A DNA stretch of 6,739 nucleotides, taken from NCBI GenBank assembly GCA_035516035.1, contig DATJAS010000072.1, positions 1-6,739 on the forward strand. Reading direction: 5' to 3'. Source of the stretch: Fen-1273 sp035516035 (GTDB lineage: Bacteria > Bacteroidota > Ignavibacteria > UBA10030 > UBA6906). Position numbers and translations under genes: made by a program. Below, piece by piece: positions 1 to 5,655 of the stretch. The notes under the pieces were generated by a model. It searched no databases. It was not told the DNA's origin and saw only the letters and a list, made by a program, of their open reading frames with translations. Every line of letters begins with the position of its first letter. Positions within the stretch are counted from its first letter, which is position 1.

Positions 1-590
1 CCGTGCGCGCCATGCAGCGGAACACCGGCCCGGATGCGGACGGGCGGGTTGAGCGCGTGCGCGGCGACGTGCTGGACCCCTGCAGCATTGCGCGCGCCAT
101 GGCAGGATGCGACACGGTCTACCACCTTGCCGCGTACGCGCACGCCTGGGCACGCTCGCCTGAGACGTTTTTCGACGTCAACGTCACGGGAACGCGCTCC
201 GTCCTGGAAGCCGCGCTGAGACACGGTGTCCGGCGCGTGGTGGTCACGTCTTCCGTTGTGACGATGGGGAGCGCGGAGGGGGAAGCTGCAAACGAGTCGA
301 CACCGCGCAGCGCACCGGCGCTCACGCCGTACGAGGAGTCGAAGATCGCGGCAGAAGAAGCCGCGCTCGAATACGCGCGCAGGGGACTCCAGGTGGTGAT
401 CGTCAACCCCACGCGCGTGTTTGGCCCGGGCATCCTCAACGAGGTGAAGACGTCTTACGCGGAAGCGCCGTACTGTATCGACAAGGCACGGGAGGAACTC
501 GGGTACAGCGTCACACCGCTCGCCGATGCCCTGTCAGCGACCGTCGCCTGGCTGAACCGCGGCGGGCCCCGGGAGGAGGCCGCGGCATGA
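1..590 (+). CDS. NAD-dependent epimerase/dehydratase (extended SDR), 5' partial and internally shortened
   Basis: An extended short-chain dehydrogenase/reductase of the sugar epimerase/dehydratase type. The frame is open through the left edge, so the N-terminal Rossmann glycine motif lies outside; the in-frame GTG at 3 is probably not the true start. Counting from that codon, the nucleotide-binding half is recognisable: RGDVLDP (20-26), VYHLAA (39-44), the NVTGT helix (60-64), catalytic TSS (82-84), YEESK with Tyr110 and Lys114, and NPTRVFGPG (135-143). After GILNE (143-147) the protein jumps to a normal SDR C-terminus, DKAREELGY then TPLADAL and TVAWL. The complete SDR at 2247-3227 has about 107 more residues at this point, which in this family form most of the substrate-binding lobe. 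The stop overlaps the next ATG (ATGA), so the gene is translationally coupled to the CPBP gene. It may be a decayed gene, a remodelled protein or an assembly collapse. The family call is solid; activity is doubtful. Confidence 0.85.
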   Translation, partial: VRAMQRNTGPDADGRVERVRGDVLDPCSIARAMAGCDTVYHLAAYAHAWARSPETFFDVNVTGTRSVLEAALRHGVRRVVVTSSVVTMGSAEGEAANESTPRSAPALTPYEESKIAAEEAALEYARRGLQVVIVNPTRVFGPGILNEVKTSYAEAPYCIDKAREELGYSVTPLADALSATVAWLNRGGPREEAAA

Positions 591-1300
591 AACCGCTCAT
601 CCGCGCGCTGGATCTGCGGACGCTCGTCCGCAGCGAGGAATGGCAGCCGACGGTCATTCTCATTCTCGCCGCCCTCCTGACGGCGTGCCACAGGTACTTC
701 GGCTCGCCGGACGCGGCGCGGCGGATCATGCCCGGGTGCGACGGGATTACGGCGGCGACATTCATGTTCGCGTCGGCATTCGTCCTGTTCGGACTCGTGC
801 CGTTCTGCGTGCTGGTGATCGGGTTCAGGGAACACCCCTCCGACTACGGGCTCCAGTGGGGGAACTGGCGGCTGGGAGCCGGTCTCCTCCTGGCGCTGCT
901 CCCCCTGATCACCGCGGCGTTCCTGTATCCCGCCTCGGGAAACGCCGAGGTGCGCGCGTTCTACCCGTTCGCGCCAGAGGCGGGAAGCTCGATCGCGAAG
1001 TTCCTCCTGCTCCAGATTCCCCGGGGCGCGCTCTACTATAGTGCATGGGAGTTCTTTTTCCGGGGCTTCATGCTCTTCGGCATGCGCCGCTATGTCGGCG
1101 ACTGGCTCGCCGTCTGCGTGCAGACGATCCCGCAGTGCCTGTGGCACATCGGGCTACCCACGGGCGAGATCCTCTCGTCGATCGGCGGGGGGGTGCTCTT
1201 CGGGGTCATCGCGCTCAGGACGCGGTCCATCATCTGGCCGATGCTCCTCCACTACGCGATGGGGATCGTCCTCGACATTCTCATTATCGCCCGGAGCTGA
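587..1300 (+). CDS. CPBP-family intramembrane metalloprotease (CAAX protease/Abi type)
   Basis: A 237-residue polytopic membrane protein of the CPBP family (Rce1-like CAAX proteases and bacteriocin-processing or immunity proteins). Hydrophobic segments lie roughly at 21-34, 55-80, 95-113, 136-150, 170-185 and 197-230. The first family motif, normally EExxxR, reads W154-E155-FFF-R159-G, so the first glutamate is a tryptophan while the second Glu and the Arg are kept. The second motif histidine is H187 in PQCLWHIG. The last motif is H222 in LLHYAMGIVLD; the usual Asn position (226) is Gly, and D230 follows four residues later. I recall WEFFFRG-type variants in this family, so it need not be inactive. 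The ATG start is supported by GGGAGGAGG at 571-579, seven nt upstream, and overlaps the previous stop. The PAP2 gene follows after 11 nt. The substrate is unknown; in this operon it may process an envelope or lipid-enzyme protein (inference). Confidence 0.88.
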   Translation: MKPLIRALDLRTLVRSEEWQPTVILILAALLTACHRYFGSPDAARRIMPGCDGITAATFMFASAFVLFGLVPFCVLVIGFREHPSDYGLQWGNWRLGAGLLLALLPLITAAFLYPASGNAEVRAFYPFAPEAGSSIAKFLLLQIPRGALYYSAWEFFFRGFMLFGMRRYVGDWLAVCVQTIPQCLWHIGLPTGEILSSIGGGVLFGVIALRTRSIIWPMLLHYAMGIVLDILIIARS

Positions 1301-1311
1301 AGGAGCCTGCC

Positions 1312-2250
1312 ATGGAGACGCGCCCATCAACTGCACACGCCGCCATCGACGCCGCCTGCCTCACCTTTATCGCCGCCCTTCTCCTGGTCTGCGCGGGCAA
1401 CCGGTCGAACGTCCCCGGAGCGCCGGCGGTCGGGCAGGGTCTTCTGATCGCGGGCGGGCTCTACGCCGCCGCGTCGGGAGTCGCCCGCCGACTGCGGGAC
1501 GGGATTGCCTCGACGTGGACACTGACCGCCGCCGTGACGCTTCTCCTTTCGTACCTCTACCAGGCGATCGCCCCGTTCCAGCACGTGCTCGTGCGCGGCT
1601 GGTTCGACGGCGTTCTCATCTCATGGGAAACATCGCTGACGGGCACGGAATGCACACGTACGCTCCAGAGTATCGCCTGCACGGGCATCACGGAGTGGAT
1701 GATGTACGCCTACGTGATATACGTCCCCCTCCTGCCGGTGACCGCCCTCCTGTGCTACAGGACCGGTGGCCCCGCCGCCGCGCGGGACTTCCTCTTCGCA
1801 CTCGCCGCCACGAACCTGGCGAGCTTCACCGGGTTCCTCCTCTTCCCGGTCGCGGGGCCGCTCTTCTACCAGCCGGGGGCCTATACGGTCCCGCTCACGG
1901 GGGGATTTTTCACCTGGTGCGCCGGCCTGCTCCATGCCTCCGCGCACTACCCGGGGGGATCACTCCCGAGCCCCCACTGCGCGTCGACGACGGTGATGCT
2001 CGTGATGCTGTACAGGCACAACAGGAAGGCGTTCTACGTCGCCGCACCGACGCTCCTGAGCATTTACGCGGCGACCGTGTACGGAAGGTACCACTACATC
2101 TGGGACAGCGCGGCGGGAATCCTGACCGCGATCGTCATGCTCAGGCTCTGCCCGGTGCTTCTGGCCTGGGCCGGACAGATTGCTTCGTCGCTGATTGCTT
2201 CGCGCAGAGCGCTCGCAACGCTCGCAATGACATCGAAGGAGGACATATGA
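1312..2250 (+). CDS. PAP2-superfamily membrane phosphatase/phosphotransferase, Aur1-like
   Basis: A 312-residue polytopic membrane protein of the PAP2 (phosphatidic acid phosphatase type 2) superfamily, closest in pattern to the Aur1/inositolphosphorylceramide-synthase-like branch. Visible signatures are FLLFPVAGP (175-183), the histidine motif GGSLPSPHCA (215-224, His222), and YGRYHYIWD (257-265) with His261 and Asp265 as the expected catalytic pair. The classical KxxxxxxRP first motif is absent, as is usual in Aur1-like members. Hydrophobic segments lie roughly at 12-28, 40-55, 68-86, 131-148, 158-180, 224-236, 239-255 and 266-287. Members remove or transfer phosphorylated head groups on lipids at the membrane surface. 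ATG 1312 is chosen over in-frame positions further upstream because AAGGAG lies at 1300-1305 with a 6-nt spacer and the upstream part would overlap the CPBP gene. Residues 289-307 are encoded by a palindromic repeat and are probably not part of the fold. The stop overlaps the next start as ATGA. The lipid substrate is not determinable. Confidence 0.85.
   Translation: METRPSTAHAAIDAACLTFIAALLLVCAGNRSNVPGAPAVGQGLLIAGGLYAAASGVARRLRDGIASTWTLTAAVTLLLSYLYQAIAPFQHVLVRGWFDGVLISWETSLTGTECTRTLQSIACTGITEWMMYAYVIYVPLLPVTALLCYRTGGPAAARDFLFALAATNLASFTGFLLFPVAGPLFYQPGAYTVPLTGGFFTWCAGLLHASAHYPGGSLPSPHCASTTVMLVMLYRHNRKAFYVAAPTLLSIYAATVYGRYHYIWDSAAGILTAIVMLRLCPVLLAWAGQIASSLIASRRALATLAMTSKEDI
2178..2229. repeat. 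Dispersed-repeat-like palindromic element inside the 3' end of the PAP2 gene
   Basis: GATTGCTTCG occurs twice, at 2178-2187 and 2193-2202 (15-nt period). CGCTCGCAA occurs twice in perfect tandem, at 2210-2218 and 2219-2227. The two halves are inverted relative to each other: outer ATTGC (2179-2183) pairs with GCAAT (2224-2228), and an inner GCGC/GCGC stem closes on AGA at 2206-2208. The pattern (ATTGCTTCG ... CGCTCGCAATGACA) matches a short palindrome that I recall as abundant in many environmental bacterial genomes, usually between genes. Here it is in frame and encodes the PAP2 tail. It ends just before AAGGAGG at 2236-2242, the ribosome binding site of the next gene. No transposase is present. 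The structure is directly visible; its membership in a genome-wide family is from memory. Confidence 0.65.
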
Positions 2251-3227
2251 AAACGCTCGTCACGGGAGGTACTGGATTTATCGGAAGCCACCTGGTGGAA
2301 CGGCTCCTGGAGAAAGGAGAGTCGGTAATCTGCGTCGCGAAGGACGTCATGCACGCGCGCATGCTGGCGCTGCGCGGCTGCGACGCGATGCTCGCGGACA
2401 TCAACGAGGCCGACGGTCTGGACTCCGCGCTGGACGGTGTGGACACCGTCTACCACGTCGCCGGACTGACGCGGTGCCGGAGGCCTGAAGACTACTATGA
2501 GGCAAACACGCGCGGAACGCGCCGGTTTCTGGAAGTCTGCAGGGGGCACCGCGGTACGATCCGCCGGTTCATCTACGTGAGCAGCCAGACCGCCGTGGGC
2601 CCGTCGCTCGACGGCAGGCCCGTGAGCGAGGAATCGCCGTACCACCCGGTGTCGCACTACGGCCGGAGCAAAATGCTCGCGGAGATGGAGGTCCTCCGGG
2701 CCGCGCGGGCGCTGCCTGTCACCATCGTGCGCCCATCCGCGGTCTACGGGCCCCGCGAGCGGGACATGTATGACTACATCAAGACCGTGAAGCGCGGACT
2801 GAAGCTCCTGATCGGATTCCACGACAAGCTGATGAGCCTCGTCCACGTCGACGACCTGGTGAGCGGGATCCTGCTGGCGGGTGAGTCGGTCCGAGCCGCG
2901 GGGAAAAAGTATTTCCTCGGCAGCGAACGGCCGTACAGCATCCGGGAAATCGGCGGAACGATTGCCACGGTGCTCCACCGCCATCCCCTGTGCGTGCGGC
3001 TGCCGCACAGCCTCGTCTATGCCGTGGGCGCGGCCGCAACGGCGATCGGCAAAGCGACCGGGGCAGAAGTGTTCTTCAACATGGAGAAGGCGCGCGAGGC
3101 GGTCCAGCCGGCCTGGACCTGCTCGGTGGCCAAGGCGGCAACTGAGCTGGGGTACCGCGAGCGCTTCACGCTCGAGGAAGGAATGAGGCAGACGTACGCG
3201 TGGTACGTCGAGAACGGGTGGCTCTGA
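2247..3227 (+). CDS. NAD(P)-dependent epimerase/dehydratase-type extended SDR, full length
   Basis: A complete 326-residue extended SDR. The Rossmann motif TGGTGFIG (6-13) gives the Gly7-x-x-Gly10-x-x-Gly13 dinucleotide-binding turn right after the start. DGVDTVYHVAG (63-73), VSSQTAVG with the catalytic Ser/Thr region (111-118), HYGRSK with Tyr138 and Lys142, RPSAVYGPRERD (162-173) and the VHVDD strand (199-203) follow in the usual order. The C-terminus ends with AATELGY and EEGMRQTYAWYVENGW, typical of the family. It resembles the sugar epimerase/3-beta-HSD-like group; the substrate (nucleotide sugar, sterol-like or lipid intermediate) cannot be assigned. The ATG overlaps the PAP2 stop, and AAGGAGG at 2236-2242 sits four nt upstream, so it should be translated with the PAP2 protein. 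It is the last gene of the first operon. It provides the length reference showing that the SDR at the left edge lacks about 107 residues. Confidence 0.93.
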   Translation: MKTLVTGGTGFIGSHLVERLLEKGESVICVAKDVMHARMLALRGCDAMLADINEADGLDSALDGVDTVYHVAGLTRCRRPEDYYEANTRGTRRFLEVCRGHRGTIRRFIYVSSQTAVGPSLDGRPVSEESPYHPVSHYGRSKMLAEMEVLRAARALPVTIVRPSAVYGPRERDMYDYIKTVKRGLKLLIGFHDKLMSLVHVDDLVSGILLAGESVRAAGKKYFLGSERPYSIREIGGTIATVLHRHPLCVRLPHSLVYAVGAAATAIGKATGAEVFFNMEKAREAVQPAWTCSVAKAATELGYRERFTLEEGMRQTYAWYVENGWL

Positions 3228-3240
3228 CCGGCTCTTTCCT

Positions 3241-3255
3241 GCGCCGCTCCGGCGT
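3241..3255 (+). other. Short GC-rich hairpin downstream of the SDR gene
   Basis: CGCCG (3242-3246) pairs with CGGCG (3250-3254) around a CTC loop, and a G-T wobble (3241/3255) extends the stem to six pairs. It begins 14 nt after the SDR stop and could end the first operon's transcript or slow polymerase. What follows is CCCTTCCTG rather than a T tract, so it is not a convincing intrinsic terminator. Confidence 0.35.
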
Positions 3256-3265
3256 CCCTTCCTGC

Positions 3266-3291
3266 GAACAAAGCGCGGCCGGGGTTTGTTC
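3266..3291. promoter_or_regulatory. Perfect 7-bp dyad upstream of the response regulator (candidate operator)
   Basis: GAACAAA (3266-3272) and TTTGTTC (3285-3291) are exact reverse complements separated by a 12-nt GC-rich spacer, so the half-site centres are 19 bp apart, about two helical turns. It lies in the 76-nt gap before the regulator and ends 12 nt before its ATG. It is AT-rich in a very GC-rich region. It may bind a dimeric regulator or form a stem in the transcript. The dyad is visible; an operator role is inference, and OmpR-family proteins more often use direct repeats. Confidence 0.4.
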
Positions 3292-3292
3292 C

Positions 3293-3298
3293 TATGTA
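3293..3298 (+). promoter_or_regulatory. Possible -10 element for the two-component operon
   Basis: TATGTA agrees with TATAAT at four of six positions and lies directly after the dyad. No good -35 hexamer is visible 16-18 nt upstream. Transcription starting about 6-7 nt downstream would begin at or next to the ATG at 3304, giving a leaderless message, which would fit the missing ribosome binding site. Weak evidence. Confidence 0.25.
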
Positions 3299-3303
3299 CA
3301 ACC

Positions 3304-3996
3304 ATGCGCATACTCATCATCGAAGACGAACGCAAAGTCGCCCAGTTCCTCAGGAAGGGATTTGAGGCGGAGGCGTTCTCCGTGGACATCGCCCCCGACG
3401 GCGCCGAGGGGCGCAGGCTTGCGCTCGCGGGGTCGTACGACGCGCTGATCCTCGACCTGATGCTCCCAAAAATCGACGGCATGACGCTCCTGGAAGAGCT
3501 GCGCAGGGAGCGCGTCGATACCCCCGTGCTCATCCTAACGGCACGTGGAGAGGTGGAGGACAGGGTGAAGGGGCTCAACCTCGGGGCGGACGACTACCTG
3601 GCGAAGCCGTTTTCGTTTGCGGAAGTGCTGGCCCGCGTCAGGGCCATCCTGCGGCGGAGCGCCGGCGACGGGAGGAGCCCGGTCCTTGAACTGGGCGACC
3701 TGAAAATGGATTTGCCGACCCGTTCCGTCAGGCGGGGCGGCAGGGAACTCACGCTGACGAACAAGGAATACGAGCTGCTCGAGTACCTCCTCAGAAACAA
3801 GGGACGGGTCGTTTCCCGCGTCATACTGACCGAGCATATCTGGGACATGGGGTTCGACAGCGAGACAAATGTCGTCGACGTCCTCGTCAACCGGCTGCGG
3901 CGGAAAGTGGACGAGGGGTTCCCCCGGAAGCTGATACAGACCGTCCGCGGCGTGGGATACGTGCTCAAGGACGCCGCCGGTGACGAGCATGCCTGA
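3304..3996 (+). CDS. OmpR/PhoB-family two-component response regulator
   Basis: A 230-residue cytoplasmic response regulator. The receiver domain (1-118) has the acidic pair Glu7-Asp8, phospho-acceptor Asp51 in LILDLMLPKIDG, Thr79 in LILTARG and Lys101 in YLAKPF, so all switch residues are intact. The C-terminal winged helix (about 125-222) shows LTNKEYELLEYLLRNKGRVVSR, the NVVDVLVNRLRRKVD recognition region and the final TVRGVGYVL hairpin, typical of OmpR/PhoB proteins including the CusR/CopR subgroup. The start is taken at ATG 3304 because MRILIIEDE begins there as in the family; an in-frame TTG at 3286 lies inside the dyad and would add six residues. No Shine-Dalgarno sequence is visible; the nearest G-rich stretch (GGCCGGGG) ends about 19 nt upstream. 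The next gene overlaps by 17 nt and encodes the likely partner kinase. Likely targets are the 11-bp repeats at 5403-5435 and perhaps its own promoter (inference). Confidence 0.96.
   Translation: MRILIIEDERKVAQFLRKGFEAEAFSVDIAPDGAEGRRLALAGSYDALILDLMLPKIDGMTLLEELRRERVDTPVLILTARGEVEDRVKGLNLGADDYLAKPFSFAEVLARVRAILRRSAGDGRSPVLELGDLKMDLPTRSVRRGGRELTLTNKEYELLEYLLRNKGRVVSRVILTEHIWDMGFDSETNVVDVLVNRLRRKVDEGFPRKLIQTVRGVGYVLKDAAGDEHA
3967..3971 (+). promoter_or_regulatory. Ribosome binding site that favours the GTG start of the histidine kinase
   Basis: AAGGA lies inside the end of the regulator gene, eight nt before GTG 3980. The alternative in-frame ATG at 3989 would be 17 nt away, too far for normal use, so the GTG is preferred. 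Confidence 0.55.
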
Positions 3997-5395
3997 AGCC
4001 CGGTCGCTCCGGTTCGTCCTCACGCTCTGGTATTCCGTCGTTCTCCTGGTCGCGCTCTTCCTCTTCGGCGCCGCGGTTTACATCTACCTCCAGCGGGCGC
4101 AGGAAGCCTCGCTCAGGAGCGATCTCCTTGAGGAGGTCGACTGGATCTCCCGGCTCGTGGACATCGACCGGAAACGGATCGCCGGCGGAGAAATCGAAGC
4201 ACTGTCCGATGACGTGGAGCGGAGAATCACCGACCACTTCCTCGCGAACCCCCGCAACTACATCGTGATCCTGGAGTCCTCATCCGGGAACATGCTCTTC
4301 GAGTCGGGCAAGGGGGAAGAAGCGCACGCGGCGGCCGGCGGGATCCCACCCGGCCGTACTGCGTTCATGACCCTGCTGGACATCCACGGTGCGCCCGTGC
4401 AGGCCGCTGCCCGCCGGGATGACCCATTCATCATCCAGGTCGCCTACACGCAGGGGGCCTCGCGGGCCGTGCTGGGGCGCCTCCTTTCGATCTTCGCGGT
4501 GCTGACGCCCGTCGTCCTCTTCCTGTCCGTTTCGGGCGGATGGCTCATGGCGGGAATCGTCCTGCGGCCGATCAGGGACGTCTCGGAGCGGGCCCGGAAC
4601 ATCACCGCGAGCAACCTCTCAGGGCGGATCCCCCCGCGCGCGGTGCAGGACGAGCTGGGTGAATTGATCGCGACGATCAACGACATGATCGCCCGGCTGG
4701 AGGACTCGTTCCGAAACATCCGCGAGTTTTCGCTCAGCATCGCCCACGAGCTGAAGACCCCCCTGACGATCCTGAAGGGGGAATCGGAGCTTGCGCTCGC
4801 GCATCCCCTCACGCCCGGCGAAGCCCAGGATCTCGCGTCAATGTACCTCGAGGAAACGTCGCGCCTCTCGCGGATCGTGGACGACCTCCTGACGCTTGCA
4901 CGCGTCGAATCCGGTCAGATGTCGCTCGCCGTCGAACCCGTGGAACTGCACCGGCTCCTGGAGGACATCCACGAGGACGCGCTCATCCTCGCCTCCGGTA
5001 AGCAGATGACCGTGACGATGGACCAGAACGACGAGGCCCGGTTAGTCGGCGACCCCGTCCGGTTGCGGCAGCTCTTTCGCGCGCTCATCTCCAACGCGGT
5101 CCGTTACACCGATGCCGGGGGGACGATACGGATCAGGAGCCGACGCCTCGAGGCGGAAGCCATCGTGTCCATCGAAGACACGGGGATCGGCATCCCCCCG
5201 GAGAGCCTGGGGAAGATCTTCGAAAGATTCTACAGGGTGGAGGAGGCCCGCACGCGAGCCCGGGGAGGAAGCGGCCTGGGGCTCGCGCTTGCGCGCTGGA
5301 TCGCCGAGGCCCACCGGGGATCGATCGACGTCAGGAGCACTCCGGGCGAGGGATCCTGCTTCACCGTCCACCTCCCGCTTGCACCCCCCGCATGA
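3980..5395 (+). CDS. HAMP-containing sensor histidine kinase (CusS/'heavy-metal sensor'-like architecture)
   Basis: A 471-residue membrane histidine kinase, partner of the overlapping response regulator. TM1 is about 12-36, followed by an extracytoplasmic sensor of roughly 127 residues (37-163), TM2 about 167-194 and a HAMP linker 195-245 (VLRPIRDV, DELGELIATINDMIARLE). The phospho-acceptor is His256 in SIAHELKTPL. The ATPase domain has the N box with Asn372 (LISNAVRYT), the G1 box EDTGIGIP (399-406), the F box IFERFYR (413-419) and the G2 box GGSGLGL (429-435); all look intact. The arrangement fits the family often named heavy-metal sensor kinases. However, the sensor has no cysteine and only three scattered histidines (86, 116, 136), and no metal-efflux gene is in view, so metal sensing is not supported. 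The downstream repeats, small membrane protein and DegP suggest envelope stress as the input (inference). GTG 3980 is preferred over ATG 3989 because AAGGA sits eight nt upstream; the overlap with the regulator is then 17 nt. Confidence 0.95.
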   Translation: MTSMPEARSLRFVLTLWYSVVLLVALFLFGAAVYIYLQRAQEASLRSDLLEEVDWISRLVDIDRKRIAGGEIEALSDDVERRITDHFLANPRNYIVILESSSGNMLFESGKGEEAHAAAGGIPPGRTAFMTLLDIHGAPVQAAARRDDPFIIQVAYTQGASRAVLGRLLSIFAVLTPVVLFLSVSGGWLMAGIVLRPIRDVSERARNITASNLSGRIPPRAVQDELGELIATINDMIARLEDSFRNIREFSLSIAHELKTPLTILKGESELALAHPLTPGEAQDLASMYLEETSRLSRIVDDLLTLARVESGQMSLAVEPVELHRLLEDIHEDALILASGKQMTVTMDQNDEARLVGDPVRLRQLFRALISNAVRYTDAGGTIRIRSRRLEAEAIVSIEDTGIGIPPESLGKIFERFYRVEEARTRARGGSGLGLALARWIAEAHRGSIDVRSTPGEGSCFTVHLPLAPPA

Positions 5396-5402
5396 CAGGA
5401 TT

Positions 5403-5435
5403 GTAATCTTCACGTCATCCTCACGCCATCCTGCG
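5403..5435 (+). promoter_or_regulatory. Three 11-bp-phased direct repeats, candidate OmpR-family regulator binding array
   Basis: GTAATCTTCAC (5403-5413), GTCATCCTCAC (5414-5424) and GCCATCCTGCG (5425-5435) follow each other without gaps. The first two agree at 9 of 11 positions and the last two at 7 of 11; in another register, 5410-5420 and 5421-5431 differ by one base in eleven. Direct repeats with one-turn spacing are how OmpR/PhoB-family regulators bind (the Pho box has an 11-bp period; CpxR uses GTAAA-N5-GTAAA). The array lies in the 75-nt gap between the kinase and the small membrane protein gene. A poor -10-like TAGAAC at 5450-5455, 14 nt further on, would place the array where an activator replaces the -35. 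The repeats are seen; their role is inferred. Confidence 0.55.
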
Positions 5436-5470
5436 CACGTCCAAGAAGTTAGAACAACCGGAGCCGTGCG

Positions 5471-5614
5471 ATGCCCGAGAAAAAGCGTACCGGGGGCGAG
5501 GCGATGAATGAGACGCCGATTGCCCCGAGCTCACGCAGGATGGTCCTGGGGGTGCTGGGAATACTGGCCGCCTCCATTCTCCTCATTCTCCTGCTGCGGT
5601 ACGCATTTCTCTGA
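5471..5614 (+). CDS. Small single-pass membrane protein, 47 residues, function unknown
   Basis: A short reading frame between the kinase and the protease. It encodes a polar, basic N-terminal stretch (Lys4, Lys5, Arg6, Arg22, Arg23), one strongly hydrophobic helix at about 24-42 rich in Leu and Ile, and a five-residue tail after Arg43. The charges predict a cytoplasmic N-terminus with the helix at the extreme C-terminus, like a tail-anchored protein. CGGAG at 5459-5463 gives a ribosome binding site seven nt before the ATG; an in-frame ATG at 5504 could start a 36-residue form that keeps the helix. It sits 41 nt before the protease gene and just downstream of the 11-bp repeats, so it is probably co-transcribed with the protease. 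I do not recognise the family. A role as regulator or partner of the kinase or protease is speculative. Reality is supported by the ribosome binding site, membrane helix and operon position. Confidence 0.65.
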   Translation: MPEKKRTGGEAMNETPIAPSSRRMVLGVLGILAASILLILLLRYAFL

Positions 5615-5655
5615 ACGCCGGACACATATTGCGCACTCACGAAAGGAGCGTAACC

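Noticed and set aside
455..1147. A 230-codon minus-strand frame opposite the first SDR and the CPBP gene
   Set aside because: Its charged, low-complexity composition mirrors the hydrophobic membrane gene on the other strand, and no domain is visible.
1041..2246. Upstream extension of the second SDR frame to a 728-codon fusion protein
   Set aside because: The upstream part is an Arg/Ser/Gly-rich shadow of the CPBP and PAP2 genes. The SDR has a strong AAGGAGG and starts with its Rossmann motif at ATG 2247.
3241..3255. Rho-independent terminator after the second SDR
   Set aside because: The six-pair GC stem is real but is followed by CCCTTCCTG rather than a T tract, so it is kept only as a hairpin.
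2094..3578. A 494-codon open frame on the minus strand across the second SDR and the start of the response regulator
   Set aside because: It lies opposite two genes with complete family motifs, and its product is rich in Arg, Ser and Pro with no recognisable domain. Long antisense frames are expected at this GC content.
5399..5408. GATTGTAATC near-palindrome after the kinase stop as a separate operator
   Set aside because: The arms are only four bases and overlap the first unit of the 11-bp direct repeats, which explain the sequence better.
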